Positions 56,346-64,000 of a stretch of 64,000 nt of DNA are shown here, piece after piece (positions within the stretch are counted from its first letter, which is position 1; each line of letters opens with the position of its first letter). Position numbers and translations under genes: made by a program. Under the pieces are notes generated by a model. That model was not told the DNA's origin. It saw only the letters and a list, made by a program, of their open reading frames with translations, and made no database searches. Location: assembly GCF_014490035.1 (NCBI RefSeq), contig NZ_CP061008.1:992001-1056000 (forward strand). The letters are read 5' to 3'. The stretch is from Achromobacter xylosoxidans. Lineage in GTDB: Bacteria; Pseudomonadota; Gammaproteobacteria; Burkholderiales; Burkholderiaceae_B.

Positions 56346-56882
56346 ATGCCGTCCACCGACAACCGTCCTACCTCCATGCGCGACCGCGCCCGGACTGCCT
56401 ACCCGCCCTTGTCCTGGGTCTGCCGCGATCCGGGCCGGCTCATCGCGTTCGGCTTCGGCAGCGGCCTGATCCGGCCGGCCTCCGGCACCTGGGGCACGCT
56501 GCTGGCTTGGGCAATCTGGGTCGCCGCGGCACCCGCCGCGTCGGACTGGGCGATCGGCGCATTCCTGGCGCTGGCATTTTTATACGGCTGCTGGGCTTGC
56601 CATCGCGTCGGCCGTGAACTCCAGCAGTCGGATCATGTCGGAATGGTCTGGGACGAGATGGTGGCGTTCTGGCTGGTGCTCTGGCTGACGCCCGCGGGCT
56701 GGTTGCCGCAGGCGCTGGCGTTCGTGCTGTTCCGCACGTTCGACATCGTCAAGCCGCCTCCCATCAAGTTCTTCGACGCCCACATCAAGGGCGGTTTCGG
56801 CGTGATGTGGGACGATATCGTGGCGGCCGGATATGCCCTGCTGATCATGGCGCTGGTCGTGCGCACAGGAGTCTTGGGATGA
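56346..56882 (+). CDS. pgpA: Phosphatidylglycerophosphatase A
   Basis: 178 residues from ATG 56346. Membrane enzyme making phosphatidylglycerol from its phosphate. Signature stretches FGFGSGLIRPASGTWGTLL, VWDEMVAFW and FRTFDIVKPPPI are complete, with four membrane helices. The next gene overlaps by ATGA. Confidence 0.95.
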   Translation: MPSTDNRPTSMRDRARTAYPPLSWVCRDPGRLIAFGFGSGLIRPASGTWGTLLAWAIWVAAAPAASDWAIGAFLALAFLYGCWACHRVGRELQQSDHVGMVWDEMVAFWLVLWLTPAGWLPQALAFVLFRTFDIVKPPPIKFFDAHIKGGFGVMWDDIVAAGYALLIMALVVRTGVLG

Positions 56883-57445
56883 ACGGACAACAAGAAAGCA
56901 CCCGGCCCAATCTGTCGGCCGAACAGTTGGCGCAAGCCACCTCGCTGGCGCTGGCCGAACGGCTGGGCGAAACGCTGCGGCGCAAGGGCTGGATGCTGGG
57001 CACGGCGGAATCCTGCACCGGCGGCCTGTTGGCCGGGGCGATGACGGCGGTGGCCGGTTCCAGCGACTGGTTCGAGCGCGGCTTCGTGACCTACAGCAAC
57101 GAAGCCAAGGTTGCTGAACTGGACGTGTCGCCCGATGCCTTGCATCACTTTGGCGCCGTCAGCGAACCGGTGGCGCTGGAGATGGCCAACGGCGTGCTGC
57201 TGGCGTCCCCCGCCGCGCATGTTGCGGTGTCCACGACCGGCATTGCCGGGCCGGGCGGCGCGACGCCGGGCAAGCCGGTGGGCATGGTGTGCTTTGGCTT
57301 TGCGCAGCGTTCGGGCGAAGGCATCAGCAGCCGCGCCGTCACACACGTGTTCCCGGGCGACCGCGCGCAAGTGCGCCAGGCGGCGGTGGACTACGCGCTG
57401 CGCGGGCTGCTGGAATTGTTGGGAGCGCCGGTCAACCGGCGCTGA
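56879..57445 (+). CDS. pncC: Nicotinamide-nucleotide amidase (CinA C-terminal type)
   Basis: 188 residues from ATG 56879, overlapping the pgpA stop. Deamidates nicotinamide mononucleotide to nicotinate mononucleotide in NAD recycling. GTAESCTGGLLAGAMT with the catalytic serine, GFVTYSNEAK, and STTGIAGPGGATPGKPVG are family hallmarks. It is the stand-alone PncC form without the CinA N-terminal domain. A perfect hairpin (agcgccgg/ccggcgct, 57424-57443) covers its last codons. Confidence 0.94.
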   Translation: MNGQQESTRPNLSAEQLAQATSLALAERLGETLRRKGWMLGTAESCTGGLLAGAMTAVAGSSDWFERGFVTYSNEAKVAELDVSPDALHHFGAVSEPVALEMANGVLLASPAAHVAVSTTGIAGPGGATPGKPVGMVCFGFAQRSGEGISSRAVTHVFPGDRAQVRQAAVDYALRGLLELLGAPVNRR

Positions 57446-57465
57446 AGGACTGGGCTTGCGCGGTT

Positions 57466-57482
57466 GGGGGCGCGAGGCCCCC
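57466..57482. terminator. Hairpin between pncC and pyrF
   Basis: gggggc (57466-57471) pairs with gccccc (57477-57482). No T-run. Sits in the 45-bp gap between convergent genes; with the hairpin at the end of pncC it may terminate weakly in either direction. Confidence 0.4.
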
Positions 57483-57490
57483 GTGCCGGA

Positions 57491-58309
57491 TCAGCGCACC
57501 GCGTTGATCGCGTCGCGCAGGCCCTTGGCCGCCGTGCCGGCGGCCTCGCGCCAGTCGTCGCCGCCGCTGGCGTAGATGATGGCGCGGGACGAGTTGATCA
57601 TCATGCCGCTGCGGGCCGCGTTGGCGCCCGCGTTCACGGTGGCGGTGATGTCGCCGCCCTGGGCGCCGATGCCCGGCACCAGCAGGGGCACCGCGTCGCC
57701 GATGCGTGCGCGCACCGCGGCCAGCTCATTCGGGAAGGTCGCGCCCACCACCAGGCCGCACTGGCCGTTGGCATTCCATTTGTCGGCGACCAGGCCCGCG
57801 ACGTGCAGGTACAGCGGCTCGCCATTGTCCATCTTCAGGAATTGCAGGTCCGAACCGCCGGGGTTGGAGGTGCGGCACAGCACGATCACGCCGCGGTCGC
57901 GCCACGCCAGATAGGGCTCGACCGAGTCCAGGCCCATGTAGGGGCTGACCGTCAGCGCGTGCGCCTGGTAGCGCTCGTAGGCTTCGCGGGCGTAGTTTTC
58001 GGCGGTGGAGCCGATGTCGCCGCGCTTGGCGTCCAGCACGATGGGCAGGTCGGGATGCTTTTCGCGGATGTGCTGGCACAGCGCTTCCAGCTGGTCTTCG
58101 GCGCGGTGCGCGGCGAAGTAGGCGATCTGCGGCTTGAAGCTGCAGGCATAGGGCGCGGTGGCGTCCACGATGTCGCGGCAGAACTGGAAGATGGCGTCCG
58201 GCTTGTCCTGCAGTTCGCGGGGGAAGCGCTGCGGATCGGGATCCAGCCCGACTTGCAGGAGCGAGTTGCTGGTGGTCCAGGCGTGTTCGAGTTTTTGCAG
58301 GAAATTCAT
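57491..58309 (-). CDS. pyrF: Orotidine-5'-phosphate decarboxylase, type 2
   Basis: 272 residues, longer than the E. coli type and of the subfamily common in beta-proteobacteria and actinobacteria. Last step of UMP synthesis. The catalytic Lys/Asp set is in [17 protein letters not shown] (about residues 92-108); other conserved segments are [27 protein letters not shown] and [13 protein letters not shown]. Lies six bases after the stop of the NADH dehydrogenase gene on the same strand. Confidence 0.95.
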   Translation of the reverse strand: MNFLQKLEHAWTTSNSLLQVGLDPDPQRFPRELQDKPDAIFQFCRDIVDATAPYACSFKPQIAYFAAHRAEDQLEALCQHIREKHPDLPIVLDAKRGDIGSTAENYAREAYERYQAHALTVSPYMGLDSVEPYLAWRDRGVIVLCRTSNPGGSDLQFLKMDNGEPLYLHVAGLVADKWNANGQCGLVVGATFPNELAAVRARIGDAVPLLVPGIGAQGGDITATVNAGANAARSGMMINSSRAIIYASGGDDWREAAGTAAKGLRDAINAVR

Positions 58310-58315
58310 GGGAGT

Positions 58316-59635
58316 TCAGTGCAGTTTGACCCGCGGGCGCGTGCGCCGCATGAGCAGGCGGGCCAGGGCAAGGGAGGCGGTACGCGAGATGCCGAGCACC
58401 GCTTTGTGGTGCATCAGGTGCAGGCTCATGTACATCAGGCGTGCCAGTGTACCGCTTACGAACAGTCCTCGTCCGGCGAGCTTGCCCATCAGGCTGCCGA
58501 CGCCGGCGTCCTGGCCCAGCGACACCAGCGAACCGTGGTCCTCGTAGACGTAGGGCGCGGTGGGCTCGGGCGTATGGCGCAGGCGCGCGGTGAGCTTCTT
58601 GGCCAGGTAGTCGGCCTGCTGATGCGCGGCCTGGGCGCGGGCCGGCACGCTGCGGCCGTCGCGCCACGGCGCGGCGCAGCAGTCGCCCAGCGCCAGGATG
58701 TGCGGATCGGCGGTTTCCAGCCGTTCATTGACTTCCAGTTGGCCCACCTTGTTCAGCGGCAGGTCCAGGTCGGCCAACAGGGCCGGGCCCTGGATGCCCG
58801 CCGCCCACATGCATAGCTGGGCCGGGAATTCGCGGCCGTCGGCCGTCTTGACGCTGTCGGCGGTGACTTCCGAGACCCGGCAGGACGCTTCCACCCGGAT
58901 GCCCAGTTCCGTCAGGCGGTTGGTGGCCGCGACCGAGATTTTCTCGGGCAGGGCCGACAGGATGCGCGGGGCGCCTTCCACCAGGGTGATGGCCAGATCG
59001 CGTTCGGCGCGGAAATTCGGCAGGCCGTAGGCGCTGACCACGTGGCTGGCCTCGACCAGCTCCACCGCCAGCTCGACGCCCGTGGCGCCGCCGCCCACGA
59101 TCACCAGATCCAGCCGGGCCGAAGGATTGCGCACCTTGGCCTGGTCCACCAGGGCCATGGCCTTGAGCATGGTCAGGCGGAACTGCTCCGCGTTCTCGGT
59201 GGAGTCCAGCGTGACCGCGTGTTCCGCCGCGCCAGGGGTATTGAAGAAATTGGACGTGCTGCCCAGGGCCAGCACCAGCGTGTCGTAGGCCAGTTCGCGG
59301 CGCGGCAGGACTTCCTGGCCTTGCGCGTCGTTCACGGCGTCCACCGTGATCCGGCGCTGCTCGCGGTCTATGTGTTCGAGGCGGCCCTGCGCGAACGAAA
59401 ACCCGTTCATGTGGGCCAGCATCAGATAGGACAGGCCTTCCTGGTGGATGTCCAGCGTGCCGGCGGCCGCTTCGTGCAGCGAAGGCTTCCAGATATGGAA
59501 GGGGCGGCTGTCGACCAGCGTGATGTGCTGCCGGCCATGCACGCGGCCCAGCTTGGCTGCCAATTCCAGGCCGCCGGCGCCGCCGCCGACGATGACAATG
59601 CGCTCAGAGGAGTCGGGCGTCGATCTAGGCATCAT
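58316..59635 (-). CDS. ndh: Type II NADH:quinone oxidoreductase
   Basis: 439 residues. Two Rossmann nucleotide sites: FAD site IVIVGGGAGGLELAAKLG at the N-terminus and NADH site VIVGGGATGVELAVELVE at about 180. Followed by LAYDTLVLALGS and the second FAD motif ILALGDCCAAPW. The C-terminus has an amphipathic/membrane stretch (LMYMSLHLMHHKAVLG) that anchors it to the inner membrane, and a basic end. Non-proton-pumping NADH oxidation into the quinone pool. Start Met1 or Met2. Confidence 0.9.
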   Translation of the reverse strand: MMPRSTPDSSERIVIVGGGAGGLELAAKLGRVHGRQHITLVDSRPFHIWKPSLHEAAAGTLDIHQEGLSYLMLAHMNGFSFAQGRLEHIDREQRRITVDAVNDAQGQEVLPRRELAYDTLVLALGSTSNFFNTPGAAEHAVTLDSTENAEQFRLTMLKAMALVDQAKVRNPSARLDLVIVGGGATGVELAVELVEASHVVSAYGLPNFRAERDLAITLVEGAPRILSALPEKISVAATNRLTELGIRVEASCRVSEVTADSVKTADGREFPAQLCMWAAGIQGPALLADLDLPLNKVGQLEVNERLETADPHILALGDCCAAPWRDGRSVPARAQAAHQQADYLAKKLTARLRHTPEPTAPYVYEDHGSLVSLGQDAGVGSLMGKLAGRGLFVSGTLARLMYMSLHLMHHKAVLGISRTASLALARLLMRRTRPRVKLH

Positions 59636-59684
59636 GGCTTCCAGTATAAATAGCGGCGCATCTCCCAGGAGATGACTAGCCGTG

Positions 59685-60083
59685 TCAATGCATGACGAAT
59701 CGGCTGATGGCCACGCCGACCCAGACCGTGCCGGCGAAGATCAGCAGCAGCATCACGGCGGCGCTGCCCAGGTCCTTGGCCCGCCCCAGGAGCGGGTGCG
59801 ATTCGACGGAAAGCGCGTCGGCCAGCGCCTCGATGGCGGAGTTCAGCAGCTCCGCCGCCAGCACCATGATCACCGTGCCCACCAGGAAAAACACTTCAAC
59901 CGTGGTGCGGCCGAGGAAGAACGCGGCCGGGATCATCAGGACGGCCAGCGCCAGCTCCTGGCGGAAAGCCGCCTCGTACTTGATGGCCGCCTGCAGGCCC
60001 TGCAGGGAGTAGCGCAGCGCATTCAGGATGCGGCGCAGGCCGCCGGTGCTCTTGTAGGGCGAATGATGCGGATTCTGTGACAT
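59685..60083 (-). CDS. dgkA: Diacylglycerol kinase
   Basis: 132 residues with three membrane helices, the normal architecture. Recycles diacylglycerol released by envelope glycan modification (for example by OpgB- or EptA-like transferases). The catalytic region EAAFRQELALAVLMIPAAFFLG and ELLNSAIEALADALS are conserved. Stand-alone position before ndh on the same strand, with a 49-bp gap. Confidence 0.94.
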   Translation of the reverse strand: MSQNPHHSPYKSTGGLRRILNALRYSLQGLQAAIKYEAAFRQELALAVLMIPAAFFLGRTTVEVFFLVGTVIMVLAAELLNSAIEALADALSVESHPLLGRAKDLGSAAVMLLLIFAGTVWVGVAISRFVMH

Positions 60084-60211
60084 GGGTACGGAAAATGGGC
60101 TGGGTGTGGCGGCTTTTTAACAGATATGCATTGCCCGCGAAGCCATCGCGCGCATCTTTGGGCAAACCCTAATTGTGACGCATCCGGGACCGGCGCAAGA
60201 TTTGGTCAATT

Positions 60212-60228
60212 GGTAAGGCCACTTTACC
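60212..60228. promoter_or_regulatory. Candidate FadR-type operator upstream of the regulator gene
   Basis: GGTAA (60212-60216) and TTACC (60224-60228) form a dyad with a 7-base spacer, flanked by a second overlapping dyad AGGCC/GGCCT (60216-60220, 60233-60237). Sits about 40 bases before the ATG at 60266; likely autoregulatory. Confidence 0.45.
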
Positions 60229-60265
60229 TTTTGGCCTGACTTGTCCACCGGTACACCCGCAGTCC

Positions 60266-61003
60266 ATGCCCATCCAGACCATCGAACCCCGCCGCCTGTA
60301 TCGCCAGATCGCCGACCAGCTTCGCCTGCTGATCGAGTCGGGTGAGTTTCCGGCCGGCGCGCGCTTGCCGCCCGAGCGCGATCTCGCGCTCAAGCTCGGC
60401 GTATCGCGCCCTTCGGTGCGCGAGGCGCTGATCGCGCTGGAGGTCGAAGGCTGGGTGGAAGTCCGCATGGGTTCGGGCGTCTATGTGCAAAGCCTGGCGG
60501 GCGGGCCGCGCGCCAGCCTGACCGCCGAAAGCCCGCTGGAAACCATACGCGCCCGCCAGGTGATCGAAGGCGAGCTGGCCGCACAGGCCGCGTTGCGCAA
60601 TACGCCCGCGCTGGTGGACGGGTTGGCCGAAGCCGTCGGCACCATGGAAGACGAGGCGCTGGCCGGCAATGTGCCGATCCGCGGAGACCGGCTGTTCCAT
60701 CTGCGTGTCGCCGAAATGGCGAACAACGCCGTGCTGGTGCGCGTGGTGAGCGAACTGTTCGACGAGCGCCACAATCCGCTGTCCGTGAAACTGGGCGACT
60801 ACTTCGAGAATCCTTCCAGCTGGGAGGCCGCCATCGCCGAACATCGCAAGGTGATCGACGCCATCCGCGCCGGCGACGACCGCGGCGCGCGCGCCGCCAT
60901 GCACCACCATCTGGCCTGCTCGCATGACCGCCTTACCGCAAGCTGGCCCGGCGCGGACGCGTCCGGCCTGCCGTTGGACAGCCGGGAGCAGGCGGAACCA
61001 TGA
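60266..61003 (+). CDS. FadR/GntR-family regulator of the sugar-acid cluster
   Basis: 245 residues. Winged-helix domain with GARLPPERDLALKLGVSRPS and VREALIALEVEGWVEVRMGSG; FCD effector domain from about 90, with the metal/effector histidines in GDRLFHLRVAE, AEHRKVIDAI and MHHHLACS. Regulators of this type respond to hexuronates or aldonates. It heads a plus-strand cluster with a sugar-acid dehydrogenase and TRAP transporter and very likely controls it. Confidence 0.9.
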   Translation: MPIQTIEPRRLYRQIADQLRLLIESGEFPAGARLPPERDLALKLGVSRPSVREALIALEVEGWVEVRMGSGVYVQSLAGGPRASLTAESPLETIRARQVIEGELAAQAALRNTPALVDGLAEAVGTMEDEALAGNVPIRGDRLFHLRVAEMANNAVLVRVVSELFDERHNPLSVKLGDYFENPSSWEAAIAEHRKVIDAIRAGDDRGARAAMHHHLACSHDRLTASWPGADASGLPLDSREQAEP

Positions 61004-61043
61004 GCGCCTTACGGCCGTCCGCAATGCCAAGGAGCAAGTCGTC

Positions 61044-62078
61044 ATGACGCTGGCCTGTCGCATCCACGGGGCGCGCGATTTGCGCCTGGAACCGGACGAA
61101 GTCGCGCCCTTGGCGCCGCACGAAGTGGAGCTGAGGCTGGGCGCCGCGGGCATCTGCGGATCCGACCTGCACTATTTCCTGCATGGCCGCGTGGGCGCCT
61201 TCGTCATTCGCGAACCCTTGATTCCCGGCCATGAGGCTTCCGGCGTGGTGCTGCGCACGGGCGATGCCGTGCGGTCAGTGGCGCCGGGCATGAAGGTCGC
61301 CATCAATCCTTCCCACCCTTGCGGCGGCTGCGATTACTGCCGTGCCGGCCGCGACAATCTGTGCCGCAACATGCGCTTTCTCGGCAGCGCCAGCATCTAT
61401 CCGCACGTGCAAGGCATGTTCCGCGAGCGCTTCGTGATGGGCGAACGCCAACTCACGCCGGTGCCGGAAGCGGACGTCACGCTGGGCGAGATCGCCTGTG
61501 CCGAGCCGCTGTCCATCGGACTGCATGGCGTCAACCGGGCCGGTCCGATGATGGGCAAGCGCGTGCTGGTCACGGGCGGCGGCACCATAGGCTGCATGAC
61601 CGTGCTCGCCGCCAGGCTGGCGGGCGCCGCCCACGTGACCGTGGCGGACGTGGCCGACCGGCCGCTGGACATGGCCCGTCAGGTCGGCGCCGACGAGGCC
61701 GTACGCAGCGACCAGCTCGCGCCCGCCGACCTGGCCGATATCGCCGACATCAGCATCGAGGCCGCCGGCAGCCCTGCGGCGCTGGCGACCTGCCTGACGG
61801 CGACGCGGCGCGGCGGCCGCATTGTGCAAGTGGGAACGCTGCCCGCCGAGGGCATCGCGTTTCCGGCCAACAACATCATGGCGCGGGAGCTCGACTACGT
61901 CGGCGCGTTCCGCGCGGGCGTGGAGTTCGATTGGGCCGTCTCCTATCTGCGTACGCGCAAGGTGGAAGTGCGGCCCCTGATGAGCGCGCAGTTGCCGTTG
62001 TCGCAGGCGGTCGAGGCCTTCGAGCTGGCGGCGGATCGCAGTCGCAGTACCAAGGTGCAACTTGTAGTTGAAGCGTGA
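61044..62078 (+). CDS. Zinc-dependent L-idonate 5-dehydrogenase-like enzyme
   Basis: 344 residues from ATG 61044 (AGGAG at 61030). Medium-chain dehydrogenase: catalytic zinc ligands in GICGSDLHYFLHGR and PGHEASGVV, structural zinc cysteines in CGGCDYCRAGRDNLC, and the NAD motif VTGGGTIGCMTVLAAR. The GRVGAFVIREPLIPGHE stretch is typical of L-idonate/sorbitol-type enzymes. It would oxidise L-idonate or a related aldonate or polyol taken up by the TRAP system downstream. The exact substrate is inferred. Confidence 0.86.
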   Translation: MTLACRIHGARDLRLEPDEVAPLAPHEVELRLGAAGICGSDLHYFLHGRVGAFVIREPLIPGHEASGVVLRTGDAVRSVAPGMKVAINPSHPCGGCDYCRAGRDNLCRNMRFLGSASIYPHVQGMFRERFVMGERQLTPVPEADVTLGEIACAEPLSIGLHGVNRAGPMMGKRVLVTGGGTIGCMTVLAARLAGAAHVTVADVADRPLDMARQVGADEAVRSDQLAPADLADIADISIEAAGSPAALATCLTATRRGGRIVQVGTLPAEGIAFPANNIMARELDYVGAFRAGVEFDWAVSYLRTRKVEVRPLMSAQLPLSQAVEAFELAADRSRSTKVQLVVEA

Positions 62079-62139
62079 CCCGCTGGCGGCTCACCATGGG
62101 CCGCCACGTCGGGCATTCAAAAAACAACGAGGAGACGAC

Positions 62140-63114
62140 ATGAACCTAGGCAACGCCGTCAAGGCGCTGGTCGCCGCCCTGGCGCTCGCCGCCAGCGGCA
62201 GCGCAATGGCGCAGACCAAGCTCAAGTGGGCCCACGTGTACGAAACATCCGAACCCTTCCATACCGCCTCCGTCTGGGCGGCGCAGGAAATCGGCAAGCG
62301 CACCAACGGCCGCTACCAGATCGACGTATACCCGGCCTCGCAGCTGGGCAAGGAAAACGACATCAACCAGGGCCTGACCCTGGGCACGGTGGACATGATC
62401 ATCTCGGGCTCCAGCTTCGCGGCCAAGAGCTTTCCCCGCATCGGCGTCACCTACTATCCCTACATCTTCCGCAATCCCGAGCACCTGATCGCCTACACCA
62501 AGAGCGATATCTACAAGGAACTCACGCGCGGCTACGACGAGAAAAGCGGCAACCACATCGTCGCCACCACCTACTACGGCACGCGCCAGACCACATCCAA
62601 CCGGCCCTTCACCAAGTGTTCCGAAATGAAAGGCCTGAAGATCCGCGTGCCTGACGTGGCCGCCTATCTGGCCATGCCGCGCGCCTGCGGCGCCAATACC
62701 GCGCCGATCGCCTTCGCCGAGGTCTACCTGGCTTTGCAGAACGGCACCGTGGAGGCGCAGGAGAACCCGCTCACCACCATCGAGGCCAAGAAGTTCTACG
62801 AAGTGCAGAAGAACATCATCCTCACGGGCCATATCGTCGATCACCTGAACACGGTGATCTCGGGCAAGCTGTGGAAGAGCCTGTCCGACGAGGACAAGAA
62901 GATCTTCGCCGAAGTGGCGCAGCAGGCGGCCGAGAAGGCTTCCGCCGAGGTCGCCGAAAGCGAGAAGAAGATGGTCGAGGTGTTCCGCAAGCGCGGCCTG
63001 AACGTGGCGGAGGTGAACGTCCAGGACTTCCGCGACACCGTGCTGGAGAAAGTGCCGTTCAAGCAGTACGGCTACGAAAAATCGGATTGGGAACGGATCC
63101 AGGCCGTGAAGTAA
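62140..63114 (+). CDS. dctP: TRAP transporter substrate-binding protein (DctP family)
   Basis: 324 residues from ATG 62140 behind a GAGGAGA. Signal peptide ends AMA|QTK near residue 24. DctP motifs LKWAHVYETSEPFHTA, ASQLGKENDINQGLTLG, the carboxylate-binding arginine region MKGLKIRVPDV and AYLAL-like QNGTVEAQENPLTTI are present. Delivers an organic or sugar acid to the membrane subunits. Co-directional with the regulator and dehydrogenase. Confidence 0.92.
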   Translation: MNLGNAVKALVAALALAASGSAMAQTKLKWAHVYETSEPFHTASVWAAQEIGKRTNGRYQIDVYPASQLGKENDINQGLTLGTVDMIISGSSFAAKSFPRIGVTYYPYIFRNPEHLIAYTKSDIYKELTRGYDEKSGNHIVATTYYGTRQTTSNRPFTKCSEMKGLKIRVPDVAAYLAMPRACGANTAPIAFAEVYLALQNGTVEAQENPLTTIEAKKFYEVQKNIILTGHIVDHLNTVISGKLWKSLSDEDKKIFAEVAQQAAEKASAEVAESEKKMVEVFRKRGLNVAEVNVQDFRDTVLEKVPFKQYGYEKSDWERIQAVK

Positions 63115-63178
63115 GCGCGCCCGGGGCCGCCCGGGCGGCCCCGCATCGACCCGTCCGATTCCGCACAAGGGGAACGCC

Positions 63179-63805
63179 ATGCATTCCGATGCCAAGGCCG
63201 CCGTGATGGCGGCCGCCAGCAGCAACCCTGTCCATCCCGCGGGGCACCAGCCGCCCGCCACGGCGCAGGAGATCGTCCAGAGTTTCGAGGAAGCCGACCG
63301 CCACGAGGTCAGCCTGGCGGGCTACCAGCCCGAGGACTGGATCTGCCTGGGCATATTCTGGGTCATGGCGCTGCTGGTCTTCCTGCAGTTCTTTTCGCGC
63401 TATGTGCTTAACGACTCCTACGCCTGGACCGAGGAACTGGCCGTCTATTGCCTGATCGGCGTGGTGTTCATCGGCTCGTCCATGTGCGTGCGCGCCTGCC
63501 GCCACATCCAGGTGGACTTCCTGTACCGCTACCTGCCGCGCCCCGTCGGCCGCGCGCTGGCCACCATCATCGACCTGCTGCGCACGGCGTTCTTCGGCTA
63601 TGCCGTGTGGCTCACCTACCGCTACATCGTACTGGTGGGCGACGAGCCCATGACCACGCTGTTCTGGAACAAGGCCTATGTCTACTGGATGGCGCTGGCG
63701 GGATTCGTCCTGATGTTCCTGCGCTCGGTGCAGGTGTCGGTCTGCAACTGGCGCCAGGGCTACTCCATCCTGGAAAACCCCGCGGCCTACGAGTCGCAGG
63801 ACTAG
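63179..63805 (+). CDS. dctQ: TRAP transporter small permease (DctQ family)
   Basis: 208 residues; about 60 non-membrane residues precede four helices, longer than usual at the N-terminus. The DctQ core NDSYAWTEELAVYCLIGVVF, the ACRHIQVDF segment and LPRPVGRALATIIDLL are conserved. Works with DctM. Spaced 64 bases from dctP with a GGGGAAC ahead of the ATG. Confidence 0.9.
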   Translation: MHSDAKAAVMAAASSNPVHPAGHQPPATAQEIVQSFEEADRHEVSLAGYQPEDWICLGIFWVMALLVFLQFFSRYVLNDSYAWTEELAVYCLIGVVFIGSSMCVRACRHIQVDFLYRYLPRPVGRALATIIDLLRTAFFGYAVWLTYRYIVLVGDEPMTTLFWNKAYVYWMALAGFVLMFLRSVQVSVCNWRQGYSILENPAAYESQD

Positions 63806-63849
63806 CCGGGGCAGCCCCGGAATCCGACAACGACAACCGGAAGCGAGAC

Positions 63850-64000
63850 ATGGGCATACTGATCGGAACCTTTCTGCTGTTGATGATCTTCGGCCTGCCG
63901 GTGGCGGTGGCCATGGCGGGCGCATCGCTGCTGTTCGTGCTGATTTCGGGCAGCGTGCCCGACGTGGTGGTGGCGCAGCGCATGATCGCGGGGGTGGAGT
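63850..64000 (+). CDS. dctM: TRAP transporter large permease (DctM family), 3' end missing
   Basis: Only the first 50 codons are in the window. MGILIGTFLLLMIFGLPVA and AMAGASLLFVLISG match the start of DctM/SiaT large permeases, which carry the ion-coupled transport channel. A GAAGCGAGAC precedes the ATG. The gene is cut by the window end, not broken. Confidence 0.88.
   Translation, partial: MGILIGTFLLLMIFGLPVAVAMAGASLLFVLISGSVPDVVVAQRMIAGVE

Overview
The window is a high-GC (roughly two thirds G+C) chromosomal segment from a betaproteobacterium. Gene order and protein sequences fit the Alcaligenaceae, most like Achromobacter or Bordetella: ispE–tRNA-Gln–prs–rplY–pth–ychF, rsmD/ftsY back to back, ribB-ribH-nusB-thiL-pgpA-pncC, and the TPR protein–lolB pair. 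This placement is inference from gene content; no database search was possible. No insertion sequence, integrase, CRISPR array, rRNA or phage gene was seen. Most of the window is ordinary core genome with accessory blocks between.

Layout. 1-7 kb: a glycosyltransferase cut by the window edge, a pgm/manB-pgi pair, an orphan degenerate biotin-carboxylase-like ORF and an FAD-linked D-2-hydroxyacid dehydrogenase. 6.5-13.7 kb: an envelope-related neighbourhood with a two-component system, a PAP2 phosphatase, a FadR-type regulator, an LTA-synthase-like phosphotransferase and a PlsC-type acyltransferase; a 160-bp palindromic element lies between the last two. 13.7-20.5 kb: an aromatic catabolic cluster with fumarylacetoacetase, homogentisate dioxygenase, a LysR regulator, a flavin hydroxylase with a 64-residue partner (like MhaA/MhaB) and a divergent metallo-hydrolase. 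Together these could turn 3-hydroxyphenylacetate into homogentisate and then fumarate plus acetoacetate; a maleylacetoacetate isomerase is not in the window.

20.6-29.6 kb: housekeeping genes mutM, TPR protein, lolB, ispE, tRNA-Gln, prs, rplY, pth, a CPBP protease and ychF, with several clear intrinsic terminators. 29.7-38 kb: an SH3-like protein, a TauE/SafE permease, a MarR-regulated DHA2 efflux pump with a near-perfect operator, AsmA, a stand-alone MOSC N-terminal domain, BenE and a ferredoxin. 38-42 kb: coaD, rsmD and ftsY (divergent, start codons sharing bases) and a CYTH-CHAD protein.

42.6-47.4 kb: a 1607-residue autotransporter with an extended signal peptide and three exact-length 267-bp repeats. 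47.5-52.8 kb: a phosphonate-type ABC importer (phnD-C-E-E) with an IclR regulator and a HAD phosphatase. 52.9-57.4 kb: ribBX, ribH, nusB, thiL, pgpA, pncC. 57.5-60.1 kb: pyrF, a type II NADH dehydrogenase and dgkA on the minus strand. 60.3-64 kb: a FadR-type regulator, an L-idonate-dehydrogenase-like enzyme and a TRAP transporter that runs off the window end.

Start codons were chosen by homology at the N-terminus, ribosome-binding sites and overlap with neighbours; several genes start with GTG or TTG. Nothing here is clearly a wholly new system. The observations most worth checking are the degenerate biotin-carboxylase-like ORF, the palindromic intergenic elements, the phosphonate-type importer with its HAD enzyme and repeated upstream motif, and unusual gene junctions (rsmD/ftsY, ribH/nusB, terminator/ispE/tRNA).
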